DNA of 64,000 nt, taken from assembly GCA_016721005.1 (NCBI GenBank), contig JADKJM010000007.1, positions 124,001 to 188,000 of the forward strand. Reading direction: 5' to 3'. Shown here in pieces: positions 1-7,660 of this stretch. Made by a program: the position numbers and the translations under genes. Below the pieces are notes generated by a model, which ran no database searches, had not been told where the DNA came from, and was given only the letters and a program-made list of their open reading frames with translations. Source of the DNA: Flavobacteriales bacterium (GTDB taxonomy: Bacteria > Bacteroidota > Bacteroidia > Flavobacteriales_F > PHOS-HE28). The stretch's first letter is position 1, and each line of letters begins with the position of its first letter.

Positions 1-2
1 CA

Positions 3-485
3 GCCATCGAGGTAACCGCCGACCGTGCGACCTACGTCGGCGATGTACACATGCAGCCCAAGACATTGAAGGGTGCCGAAGTGATCGCCTGGAAACGTAA
101 GCTCATCGAGAAGGATGATCCAAGCCGCATGAGCCTCCTCGCCACGGAGATCGCCAAACTGCCCGTGGCGAAGAACCCGGTCCAGCTCATCAGCACGCAG
201 TTCGCCGGTGTTACCGCTGCACCCAACGGCGAAGGGCTGTACTTCCGTGGGTCGCGCACGGAGAACATGGCCAGTTACATCGATGGGGTGAAGGTGAGCG
301 GTGCAGTGCCGCGTATCCCGCCCTCGGCCATCAGCAGCATTTCGGTCTATACCGGAGGGCTGCCCGCGCGCTACGGCGATGTGACCGGCGGCGTGATCGT
401 GATCGAAACGAAGACATACTCCGAAATGCTACAGGACGCGCGAAGACAAGCAGCCCGACAGGAAACCCTGAACACCATCGACTGA
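3..485 (+). CDS. TonB-dependent receptor plug-domain protein, C-terminal part (5' end outside window)
   Basis: The frame is open from the first bases of the window (AIEVTADRATYVGDVH precedes the first Met at 51), so this is the C-terminal 160 residues of a larger protein. The segment LYFRGSRTENMASYIDGVKV followed by IPPSAISSISVYTGGLPARYGDVTGGVI is typical of the TonB plug domain found after a carboxypeptidase-like regulatory domain in Bacteroidota outer-membrane proteins. No beta-barrel follows: the protein ends about 20 residues after the plug, so it is a plug-only protein rather than a full receptor. It ends 5 nt before an ECF sigma factor, suggesting one transcript with the regulatory genes downstream. 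Family call is firm, function is not. Confidence 0.8.
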   Translation, partial: AIEVTADRATYVGDVHMQPKTLKGAEVIAWKRKLIEKDDPSRMSLLATEIAKLPVAKNPVQLISTQFAGVTAAPNGEGLYFRGSRTENMASYIDGVKVSGAVPRIPPSAISSISVYTGGLPARYGDVTGGVIVIETKTYSEMLQDARRQAARQETLNTID

Positions 486-490
486 ACCGG

Positions 491-1060
491 ATGTTCCTGC
501 GCCGCAAACCAACACCCGATGCCAGTGATGAGGAACTGGTGCTCGCCCTACAGGGTGGGCACCATTCCGCTTGGGGGATGCTTTGGGACCGCTACGCGCA
601 CCTGCTTTTCGGCGTGAGCATGAAGTACTTGAAGGACCCCGATCGTAGCAAGGATGCGGTGGTGGACCTGTTCGCCAAACTTCCGGATCTGCTCAAGAGA
701 CACCAGGTGGAATGCTTCCGGCCATGGATCCACACTGTGATGCGGAACCATTGTCTGTTGGCGCTTCGTGGTGATCATCGCCAAGTGCGGTGGGACGATG
801 CGATCGGGAATGGGATCACTATCGAACCCATGGAAGGCCTCGCGCTGCACGAAGCCGATCTGCAGCGCTTGGAGTCCGCCATCGACCAACTCAACGAAAC
901 ACAGCGGAGCTGCATCCGCCTCTTCCACCTCGAACGTCTTTCCTACGCGCAAGTGCAGGAGCGTCTCGGGATCGACTACGACCAACTGCGCAGCCACCTG
1001 CAGAACGGCCGCCGCAACCTCCGCCTCATCCTTCAACAGCATGCCGACCAGAACGCATAG
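491..1060 (+). CDS. RNA polymerase ECF-type sigma factor
   Basis: A 189-residue protein of usual ECF length. Residues 25-90 match sigma-70 region 2 (AWGMLWDRYAHLLFGVSMKY, then the VVDLFAKLP and WIHTVMRNHCL helices). Residues 128-182 match region 4, a helix-turn-helix with ETQRSCIRLFHLERLSYAQV and a terminal arginine-rich helix. It directs core RNA polymerase to a small regulon, probably controlled by the membrane protein encoded immediately downstream, whose start overlaps this gene by 20 nt. The plug-domain gene lies 5 nt upstream, consistent with an envelope-responsive sigma/anti-sigma unit. Target promoters cannot be inferred. Confidence 0.9.
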   Translation: MFLRRKPTPDASDEELVLALQGGHHSAWGMLWDRYAHLLFGVSMKYLKDPDRSKDAVVDLFAKLPDLLKRHQVECFRPWIHTVMRNHCLLALRGDHRQVRWDDAIGNGITIEPMEGLALHEADLQRLESAIDQLNETQRSCIRLFHLERLSYAQVQERLGIDYDQLRSHLQNGRRNLRLILQQHADQNA

Positions 1061-2132
1061 CTCCGATCCCTTCGCTCCACGCGGCGCGCTTTCGCGTGAG
1101 CACTTGCTCGCGTACGCCGAAGGCCGCCTCGATGGATCCGCCGCACATGAAGTGGAACTCCACTTGGAACGCGACCCGTTGTTGCGCGAAGCCGTCGAAG
1201 GGCTTCGTGAACCCGGAGCCTTCGCCGCACTGAAGGGTCTTGATGCCGCCCGGTCGGCGAAGAGCAATGGCATAGCTGGGATGTGGGTGGTTGCAGGCGT
1301 TGTCGTCCTTCTGATCGCCGGAGTGATGATCCACTACGCTACCACAGGAACGGAGGACGAAGTCGTGCAGCAACCGACGATCGTTTCCGAAGGTTCCACT
1401 GACGCCACACTTGTGGCCGCTCCTCTTTTGAACGAGGAGATCGTCGCCGCAGAAGAACAGCCGAAGCAGGACCGCATCGGACATGAGCGCATGGCCTTGC
1501 ACACGCGTGAAGCGGCGCGTCTTGTCCTCCAACGCGAACCGGGGATCGAGCGGGTGCAACCACGCGGAACCGAGGTGCGCACGAATGATCCTACCACGGA
1601 TGTACGTCCCGCGAAGCGGCATCGCACTTCACTTCAGTTGCTCTTCCTGCACGACCTGAAAGTGGTGCATCCGAAGGAATTGTACGACCGGGATCCGATG
1701 ATGAACCTCAGCGACATCCATGTGGCGGCGCGGTTCGCGGATGCTTCGGATAGGGATAGTACACACACGCACGAGATCCTCCTTCCGTACACGGAATTCA
1801 TGGATGATGCGCTCGGCCGCTTTGTGAAGAATGATCACAAAGGCTGCTTGGACGATCTGCGCTTTCTCCTGAACCAGCATCCCGATGATGTGAACGCGCT
1901 GTTCTACTCCGGACTTTGCGCATACAACCTCGGGCTCTATGATCGGGCGCGGGGTTTCCTGCAACGCGCTGCTGGACACCCGATCGACGTGTTCGACGAG
2001 GAAGCGGCGTGGTACTACGCGCTCACCCTTGAACGACTGCGGGATCCAGCCGCGCACGATGCCTTCCAGCGCATTGCGAACGGAGATGGGTTCTACAGCG
2101 AACTGGCCAAAGGTCGGATCGCCGCGCGCTGA
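1041..2132 (+). CDS. Membrane-anchored anti-sigma-like protein with C-terminal TPR region
   Basis: The start at ATG 1041 (MPTRTHSSDPF) is chosen because the reading frame upstream only runs through the sigma gene in another frame. It gives a 363-residue protein. Residues 18-60 (LSREHLLAYAEGRLDG, then HEVELHLERDPLLREAVEGL) resemble the zinc-finger-like anti-sigma N-terminus but lack the HxxxCxxC motif. A single membrane helix follows (MWVVAGVVVLLIAGVMIHYA, about residues 76-95). The outer part ends in TPR-like helices (CLDDLRFLLNQHPDDVNALF, then YDRARGFLQRAAG). The 20-nt overlap with the ECF sigma gene argues that this is its cognate anti-sigma factor, which is inference from context. Confidence 0.75.
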   Translation: MPTRTHSSDPFAPRGALSREHLLAYAEGRLDGSAAHEVELHLERDPLLREAVEGLREPGAFAALKGLDAARSAKSNGIAGMWVVAGVVVLLIAGVMIHYATTGTEDEVVQQPTIVSEGSTDATLVAAPLLNEEIVAAEEQPKQDRIGHERMALHTREAARLVLQREPGIERVQPRGTEVRTNDPTTDVRPAKRHRTSLQLLFLHDLKVVHPKELYDRDPMMNLSDIHVAARFADASDRDSTHTHEILLPYTEFMDDALGRFVKNDHKGCLDDLRFLLNQHPDDVNALFYSGLCAYNLGLYDRARGFLQRAAGHPIDVFDEEAAWYYALTLERLRDPAAHDAFQRIANGDGFYSELAKGRIAAR

Positions 2133-2141
2133 AGGCAGCAC

Positions 2142-3092
2142 TCAGCCCTGCACGATCTGTTCGAGCCGCTGTCCGGAAACGTCGGTGTTCAGCTGCGTCC
2201 ATAACGGCAAGTGGTCGCTGAGTTGGTAGGTGAACGCGTCCTTGGTCAAGCCATCGGGAAATAGTTCCTTGATATGTGCGGTGTCGATGTAGAAATCGAG
2301 CACACCGCCCTTGTCGCTGAAGTTGACATCGAACTCCGGGTAGTGCAGGATCTGGTCGTAGCGCTTATCCTTCTCCAGGTTCGTACCCGGATCCTTCAAC
2401 AGCAAACCCTTGGGCACTTGCAAGCCATGCTTCGTGATCGCCTTGTAGTGTTTGCTCGTGCGTGATGGAATGTTGAAATCGCCCATGACGATGAGGTCCT
2501 TGTCCTCCTTCACCGCATCGCGCCGTTTGCCCTCGATCCAATCCGCAAGCAAACCCAACTCCTCCTCGCGACCTTCCTCGGTTCCCCATTGGGCATGGGT
2601 GGTGAGTACAACGAAGTCCAACGTGCCACTGCGGAAGGACGCCATGTACGGCGCGCGCCAGAAATCATTCTCGGGCAGGTAATGCAGGCCCACTTTCCTT
2701 CGCGGAGCGGTCGCCTCGGCAGCAAGTCCGTTGAAGACCACCGCGCGACGATCATAGAGGAAGGCGATCCGTTCCCGGTTACCACCGGCGTCCGGGATCA
2801 TGTCGCTGTAGACCACTCGCCAATCGCCGCCGAGCAAGGCAAGCAAGCGTCCAAGGTCCGTGAGGTTATCGCGCAATTCCACCAGACCCACCAGATCGAA
2901 CTGACTGATGATCTCGGCGATGAAATGGATGCTCTCCTCCCGTCGTCGCTTCTTTCCGAACTCGCGAATGTTCCAGGTCGCGATGTTGATGCTCTCATCC
3001 AACCGACTGGGCGGAATGTTCGCCGCCGCGATACGTTCCTTCAACTTGAGCAGACTCTTGGCCAGCTTGGCACTTACGTTCCCGTGGTCCAT
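2142..3092 (-). CDS. Endonuclease/exonuclease/phosphatase family protein
   Basis: A 316-residue protein from the start MDHGNVSAKLAKSL; an upstream in-frame Met adds only 17 poorly convincing residues. Family motifs run in order: INIATWNIREFG with the metal-binding Asn, VGLVELRD with the Glu, VMGDFNIPS with the Asp/Asn pair, and the terminal SDHLPLW with the catalytic His. This is the DNase I-like fold that hydrolyses phosphodiesters; the substrate cannot be told. There is no signal peptide, so it is probably cytoplasmic. It is convergent with the anti-sigma gene (9 nt between stops) and 94 nt downstream of the M28 peptidase gene on the same strand. Confidence 0.85.
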   Translation of the reverse strand: MDHGNVSAKLAKSLLKLKERIAAANIPPSRLDESINIATWNIREFGKKRRREESIHFIAEIISQFDLVGLVELRDNLTDLGRLLALLGGDWRVVYSDMIPDAGGNRERIAFLYDRRAVVFNGLAAEATAPRRKVGLHYLPENDFWRAPYMASFRSGTLDFVVLTTHAQWGTEEGREEELGLLADWIEGKRRDAVKEDKDLIVMGDFNIPSRTSKHYKAITKHGLQVPKGLLLKDPGTNLEKDKRYDQILHYPEFDVNFSDKGGVLDFYIDTAHIKELFPDGLTKDAFTYQLSDHLPLWTQLNTDVSGQRLEQIVQG

Positions 3093-3186
3093 GGTGGGGG
3101 TGTTTGGTCCATCGAAGCAAACAACCAACGGGCACTTCCACAATACCCTTCGGAATGATCACGCGCGAAACCGAACAGCGTTGTGA

Positions 3187-4977
3187 TCAATCCGTGACCA
3201 CCATCGGAGCCGAATGGATCCTTCGGCCTTCCATCACCAACTCGCACAGGAAGATCCCCGGCCCAGCGGCATGACGATACGGTAACAGCAACGGTCCTAC
3301 CCCGAGGATCACCGGGATTCGAACCAGTTCGCGGCCGCTGGCATCGGTGATCAGCAACTTCGCCGGGCCTGTTGTTCCCGGAGGTGGGTCGATCCGGATC
3401 GTGGTTGAAGCTGTGAACGGATTCGGGGCGATGCTCAACATTTCCGCGATAACCACGCCTCGTTCCGGAACGCCGATCGGCATGCAGGCAAGACCGTACG
3501 GCAGATCATCGATCGGCATCGTAGGCGTAGCAGCATCGTTGCTGCGCACTTGTTCCGGCGCGAAGGGACTGGTGATGCCATTGGCGTCCACGCCAGCAAC
3601 GCTCACGTAATAGACGCCGGGTGAATTGAGCCCCGGCACCAAGTAGCTGCTCTGGTCCGTGCGATAAAGTGCGTCGAAGTCCGGTGGTGAATTCACTCCG
3701 CGCACGCCGATGCGAAAGGCCACATACTGCGATGCGTTGTTCACCTGGACACGCAACCCGGTAGGCTCATCCAACAGCGCGAACGTGGGCATGTCCGGTC
3801 CTTGCGCCAAGAGCGTGGCGGTCATCCCGTTGATCACTGCGTTGCGCTGGAGGTAGTTGAAATCCACGAAGAAGCTATCCACCACCAGATCGCCGTCGGT
3901 ATCCACGCCAAGGATATCGTCGCTGGTGTGTTGCCGATCATCATATCCCTGTTGGCTGGGGTCGCCAGCGCCATGTTCGTTGGCTGCCGTGAACCGGATG
4001 GACTGGAAACCTGCTTCACGGAACGGGATGTGATCGCTCCCGCGCCCGATGCGATCCTCCATGCCCATCACGTTCACCAGCATAGGAACCGGGACGTGAT
4101 CATTCAACTTCTCCCTGTAGGAGAGCTTCACCAATTGCGCCAGCCCTCGTGTAGCACCCGCGCTGAACACCCTTAATTGCAGGCTGTCCACGGCGTTCTC
4201 CACCGTGCACCCGGGCGGCGATGCGGTGCCTCCGCAAAGGATCCCGCCCACGATGTCGTTGTTCTGGACCCCTTTGATCGCGATGCCTTGCGAGGTGCAG
4301 AATTGTGCCATTGCCCGAGCGCCCAACAACCCGTGCTCCTCGCCTGTGTTGAGCACGAACACCAAGGTGTGGTTGAACGTGTAGTGACTCAGCACGCGCG
4401 CGAGTTCGATCACCAATGCACTGCCGCTGCCATTGTCCTCAGCGCCTTGCGCATCACACAGTGGGTCGCAGTTGTCCGCGCATCGACTGTCCAAGTGGGC
4501 TTCGATGATGATCACCTTATGGCCCGCTATCCGTGATCCCGGCAACACGGCCATGGCATTGCGCCAACCTTGTCCGCTCCCGCAATTCCCTGTTTCGTTC
4601 GCGTAGTTGAACTGCAGATACGCCGGGATCAACCGATCCTCGTTCGCGGCGCTGAACTGTTGGAACTTGGAGAATGCCCAACGTCGCGCAGCACCGATAC
4701 CGGTCGATGCACTCACGGTATCCGAGTAAGTGTGGCGCGTGCCGAAGGAGACGATCCGTTGCAAATGTGCTTTCAGTGAATCCGCGTTCACCTCCGTGCG
4801 GAGTGCGCAGATGATCGTCTCGTGATCATCGATCACCACACTCGCCGCGTAATCCGCAGGGTCATGCAATCCTTTCATGGCCTGCACGGCCTGCGGATCA
4901 GTGCAGAGAATGCCAGAGAACTGGGCTTGGACCAACGATGAACCGAGCAACGCGGACGCGAGGAGAAATGCTTTCAT
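3187..4977 (-). CDS. Secreted M28-family metallopeptidase with T9SS-type C-terminal sorting domain
   Basis: The start at 4977 gives a clean signal peptide (MKAFLLASALLGSSLVQAQF); the longer frame upstream has no such feature. The peptidase domain shows co-catalytic zinc ligands: IIIEAHLDSRC, a long acidic loop to AEDNGSGSALVIELARVL, then NTGEEHGLLGA with the catalytic Glu and RGSDHIPFREAGF with the late His. Cysteines in the loop (CADNCDPLC) may form disulfides. A fibronectin-type III-like module follows (FRIGVRGVN, then YYVSVAGVDANG). The last 85 residues carry IAPNPFTASTTIRI and FLCELVMEGRRI, a type A T9SS sorting domain. The predicted role is an exported aminopeptidase held at or released from the cell surface. 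Confidence 0.88.
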   Translation of the reverse strand: MKAFLLASALLGSSLVQAQFSGILCTDPQAVQAMKGLHDPADYAASVVIDDHETIICALRTEVNADSLKAHLQRIVSFGTRHTYSDTVSASTGIGAARRWAFSKFQQFSAANEDRLIPAYLQFNYANETGNCGSGQGWRNAMAVLPGSRIAGHKVIIIEAHLDSRCADNCDPLCDAQGAEDNGSGSALVIELARVLSHYTFNHTLVFVLNTGEEHGLLGARAMAQFCTSQGIAIKGVQNNDIVGGILCGGTASPPGCTVENAVDSLQLRVFSAGATRGLAQLVKLSYREKLNDHVPVPMLVNVMGMEDRIGRGSDHIPFREAGFQSIRFTAANEHGAGDPSQQGYDDRQHTSDDILGVDTDGDLVVDSFFVDFNYLQRNAVINGMTATLLAQGPDMPTFALLDEPTGLRVQVNNASQYVAFRIGVRGVNSPPDFDALYRTDQSSYLVPGLNSPGVYYVSVAGVDANGITSPFAPEQVRSNDAATPTMPIDDLPYGLACMPIGVPERGVVIAEMLSIAPNPFTASTTIRIDPPPGTTGPAKLLITDASGRELVRIPVILGVGPLLLPYRHAAGPGIFLCELVMEGRRIHSAPMVVTD

Positions 4978-5157
4978 GATCGTGAGATATCCGAATGGTA
5001 GGCTCGGCGGTCCGGTTGGGTGTGCCGATTCGTCCTTCGACTTCGCCCTCCTTATTGTTCGTCCAACCATAGAGCTTCTCGATACCTCTCTGGAATTGGT
5101 CGTCGAGTTCGAGACCCTTAGCTTCTAGCGCCAACAGACCCATGACAAGGCGGGGGC

Positions 5158-6642
5158 TCAACTCATCCAATTCACCTTCCCTTCCGGGTTCCACTTCGTC
5201 GTGGTCTTCTTCAATTGTGTCCAGAACTCGATGCTGCTCTTGCCGGTGATATCACAGGTCCCGAACTTGCTGTCGTTCCAGCCGCCGAAGCTGAAGGGCT
5301 CGCGGGGTACGGGCACGCCGATGTTCACGCCGATCATGCCGGCGCTGGCACGTTCCATGACCTGGCGTGCGTTGCCGCCGCTCTGCGTGAAGACCGCAGC
5401 CGCGTTGCCGTATGGGTTCGCGTTCTCGATCGCGATGCCCGCATCCAGATCCTTCGCGCGGATGATGCTGATCACTGGACCAAAAACCTCCTCTTTCGAG
5501 ATGCGCATGTCGGCGGTCACGTGATCGATGATCGTTGGGCCGAGGTAGTAGCCCCCCGGCCCTGAGCCGGGGTCTCTCCCTTCCACTTTCGGATTGCGGC
5601 CATCGAGCAACACCTTCGCTCCTGCCTTCTCCGCTTCTTCAATGAAGCCAAGGATGCGCTCGTACGCCACCTTGCTGATCACCGGACCGAGGTTCTTGCC
5701 GGGGATGAGCTTTTTCGCTTCCACGATCATCTGCTGGATGATCGGTTCCACCGCACCGATGCCGACCATTTGCGCTGCTGCCATGCAGCGTTGCCCGGCG
5801 CAACCGCTCATGCTGGCGACGACGTTGCTTGCGGTCATCTCCAAGTGCGCATCGGGGAGCACGAGCAAATGGTTCTTCGCGCCACCGAGGCAGAGCGCGC
5901 GCTTCAGCGAAGCGGTGGCACGGATGTAGACGATCTTGGCCACAGTGGTGCTTCCCACGAAGCTCACAGCCTTGATGCCGGGGTGATCGCAGATGGCTTC
6001 CACGATCGCGCGGTCGCCGTGTACCACGTTGAAGACGCCGTCGGGCAGGCCGGCTTCCTTCAGCAGTTCCGCGATGCGTATGGCGCTGATCGGCACCACT
6101 TCGCTCGGCTTCAGGATCATGGTGTTGCCAAGCATCAATGCGTTGGGGATGGTCCAGTGCGGCACCATGTTCGGAAAGTTGAACGGAGCGATGCTCGCCA
6201 CCACGCCCAGCGGTTTGCGCTCGATGCGGCACTCAACTCCCTTGCTCACTTCGAGCACTTCGCCTTGGATGAGTTGCGGCAAACTGCACGCGAATTCGCA
6301 CAGCTCCATGCTCTTGTCCACCTCGGCGTACGATTCGTCCATCGTCTTGCCGTTCTCGGTGTGTACGAGTGTGGCGAGTTCATCGCGGTTCTTGAAAAGC
6401 AATTCGCGGTAGCGGAAGAAGATCTGCGACCGCTCCTTGATCGGTGTGCCGCTCCAAGCGGGGAATGCGGCTTCGGCGGCCTTCACCGCTTTGTCCAGAT
6501 CGCTCGCGGAACTCAGCGGCACGGTGCTGATCACGGTACCATCCAACGGGGAATGGACATCCATCTTCTGTTGGCCGTTGACTTCGGGCTTGCCAGCGAT
6601 GAAATTGGTGACTTCGGGATACTTGAGCGTGATGGTGGCCAT
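5158..6642 (-). CDS. mmsA: CoA-acylating (methyl)malonate-semialdehyde dehydrogenase
   Basis: A 494-residue aldehyde dehydrogenase of the MmsA/IolA type. It has the NAD-binding segment (SIAPFNFPNMVPHW), catalytic Cys286 in GCAGQRCMA, and the characteristic tail PREPFSFGGWNDSKFG and IEFWTQLKKTTTKW. The family oxidises malonate or methylmalonate semialdehyde with CoA to acetyl- or propionyl-CoA. Its neighbours are pyrimidine-degradation genes, so the likely substrate is malonate semialdehyde derived from beta-alanine, although valine or inositol catabolism would use the same enzyme. Residues near 357-363 (GRDPGSGPGG) are encoded by a perfect GC-rich palindrome that looks like an in-frame insertion. 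A repeat hairpin lies just upstream of the start. Confidence 0.92.
   Translation of the reverse strand: MATITLKYPEVTNFIAGKPEVNGQQKMDVHSPLDGTVISTVPLSSASDLDKAVKAAEAAFPAWSGTPIKERSQIFFRYRELLFKNRDELATLVHTENGKTMDESYAEVDKSMELCEFACSLPQLIQGEVLEVSKGVECRIERKPLGVVASIAPFNFPNMVPHWTIPNALMLGNTMILKPSEVVPISAIRIAELLKEAGLPDGVFNVVHGDRAIVEAICDHPGIKAVSFVGSTTVAKIVYIRATASLKRALCLGGAKNHLLVLPDAHLEMTASNVVASMSGCAGQRCMAAAQMVGIGAVEPIIQQMIVEAKKLIPGKNLGPVISKVAYERILGFIEEAEKAGAKVLLDGRNPKVEGRDPGSGPGGYYLGPTIIDHVTADMRISKEEVFGPVISIIRAKDLDAGIAIENANPYGNAAAVFTQSGGNARQVMERASAGMIGVNIGVPVPREPFSFGGWNDSKFGTCDITGKSSIEFWTQLKKTTTKWNPEGKVNWMS
5554..5572. repeat. Palindrome inside mmsA (7-bp stem, 5-nt loop)
   Basis: CCCCGGC, a 5-nt loop CCTGA, then GCCGGGG form a perfect stem within the mmsA coding region. 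It encodes a Gly/Pro-rich stretch (DPGSGPGG) between the segments NPKVE and YYLGPT, where related aldehyde dehydrogenases usually have a short loop. The reading frame is preserved. It resembles a palindromic repeat that has landed in frame. Whether it is dispersed needs a genome-wide search. Confidence 0.6.
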
Positions 6643-6699
6643 GGGAGAGGTTTGCGACCGGAAAGGTACGGAGGCGGGTATAGAACGCAGGTCAGAATG

Positions 6700-6791
6700 G
6701 AACGCAGATGACGCTGAAAGGGCTGATGGTCACTGATAGAAAGGCAATTCAGGATCTGCGTTGATCCACTCTTTCAGCGTCATCTGCGTTC
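6700..6791. repeat. Solo long inverted repeat of the GxxExxY-cassette arm family
   Basis: Positions 6700-6720 and 6771-6791 are perfect 21-bp reverse complements, beginning GAACGCAGATGACGCTGA on the left, separated by a 50-nt loop. The right 40 bp (from GATCTGCGTTGATCCACTC) are nearly identical to both right arms of the cassette at 54133-54732, and the left arm matches its left arms. No gene lies between the arms. It fills the 153-bp gap between mmsA and the cytosine deaminase gene. It could act as a transcript stabiliser or attenuator, and it looks like a non-autonomous derivative. Confidence 0.8.
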
Positions 6792-6795
6792 TATC

Positions 6796-7269
6796 TCACT
6801 CCCCGATGTCCTCGTTCCATAGCTCCGGCTCGGCCGCGATGAACTCCTCCATCATCTGCACGCACTCCGGCAGGTCCAGATCGATCACCTCCACGCCGTG
6901 ACTTTCCATGAAGGCCCTTGCGCCAGCGAACGTGCGGCTCTCGCCTACCACCACCTTCTTGATCTTGAATTGAACGATGGTACCCGCGCACATATAGCAG
7001 GGCATCAGGGTGGAATAGATGGTGGTGCCCTTGTAGCTGCCGATGCGGCCCGCGTTGTTCAGGCAGTCCATCTCGCCGTGCAGGATCGGGTTCTTCTCCT
7101 GCACGCGCTTGTTATGTCCGCGAGCGATCTCCTTGCCGTCGAGCACCAGCACCGAGCCGATGGGGATGCCACCTTGCGAACGGCCCAAGCGGGCTTCGTC
7201 GATGGCGGCTTGCATGTGTTCGTCCATCTCTTGGAAATGTCTTTCAATTGATATTGTCGGCCTCATCAT
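6796..7269 (-). CDS. Cytosine deaminase, yeast FCY1-like zinc deaminase
   Basis: A 157-residue member of the CDA/CMP-deaminase fold. Zinc motifs are LHGEMDCLNNAGR (HxE) and TLMPCYMCAG (PCxxC). From memory, the layout follows yeast FCY1 closely, including GGIPIGSVLV, RGHNKR, a conserved VVGE after the PCxxC block, and the ending ELWNEDIGE. That makes cytosine to uracil the best-supported reaction, above guanine deaminase or TadA. The start used overlaps the upstream membrane-protein stop as ATGA; a later Met (MDEHMQAAI) is also possible. It sits in a minus-strand run with preA/preT, so it would feed uracil into the reductive pathway. The enzyme is cytoplasmic. Confidence 0.82.
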   Translation of the reverse strand: MMRPTISIERHFQEMDEHMQAAIDEARLGRSQGGIPIGSVLVLDGKEIARGHNKRVQEKNPILHGEMDCLNNAGRIGSYKGTTIYSTLMPCYMCAGTIVQFKIKKVVVGESRTFAGARAFMESHGVEVIDLDLPECVQMMEEFIAAEPELWNEDIGE

Positions 7270-7640
7270 GAACTCTTCACAAACGGATGCCGGTATATAT
7301 TAATAGCGTTCGCTAGCGCAAGCACACCGAGTACAACTGCCATCTCTACATACTCCATTTTCCAGTATCTGACCTCTATGGAACCACGTGATACTGTTAT
7401 CCATCCAATCAATGGAATGAGGGGCAGGAAGATTTCTTCTATTCTGGAGCGTTTGAACTTTCTGAGTCCAGCTTGAAACAACACGGTATACACGACGAGA
7501 ACGAAAGCATAGGGTACATATAGGGTCGTGCCGAGCATCACAACGCCCATATCACCCGACTCGATCGCATAGATAGAAGAGAAGATGAGCATGGTGAGCG
7601 CAACTAGAATAACTGCGGCATCACCTAAGATTCGGTTCAT
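7266..7640 (-). CDS. Small four-helix membrane protein, unknown function
   Basis: A 124-residue protein from MNRILGDAAVIL. The frame can be extended 27 codons upstream into preA, but that part is charged and not convincing. Four hydrophobic segments are visible: AVILVALTMLIFSSIYAI, TTLYVPYAFVLVVYTVLF, IFLPLIPLIGWITV and AVVLGVLALANAINIY. Its stop overlaps the deaminase start (ATGA), suggesting translational coupling. The base composition is clearly more AT-rich than the flanking genes, which suggests later acquisition inside the pyrimidine cluster. I do not recognise the family; a nucleobase transporter is unlikely at this size. Confidence 0.6.
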   Translation of the reverse strand: MNRILGDAAVILVALTMLIFSSIYAIESGDMGVVMLGTTLYVPYAFVLVVYTVLFQAGLRKFKRSRIEEIFLPLIPLIGWITVSRGSIEVRYWKMEYVEMAVVLGVLALANAINIYRHPFVKSS

Positions 7641-7660
7641 GATAGCTCGCGTGTCTGAGC

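Noticed and set aside
768..1040. Extension of the anti-sigma gene upstream to 768
   Set aside because: This part is out-of-frame sigma-factor sequence; ATG 1041 gives the usual small overlap.
6700..6791. Interpretation as a simple rho-independent terminator
   Set aside because: The 50-nt loop, the lack of a following poly-T and the same arms around a gene at 54 kb point to a repeat element instead.
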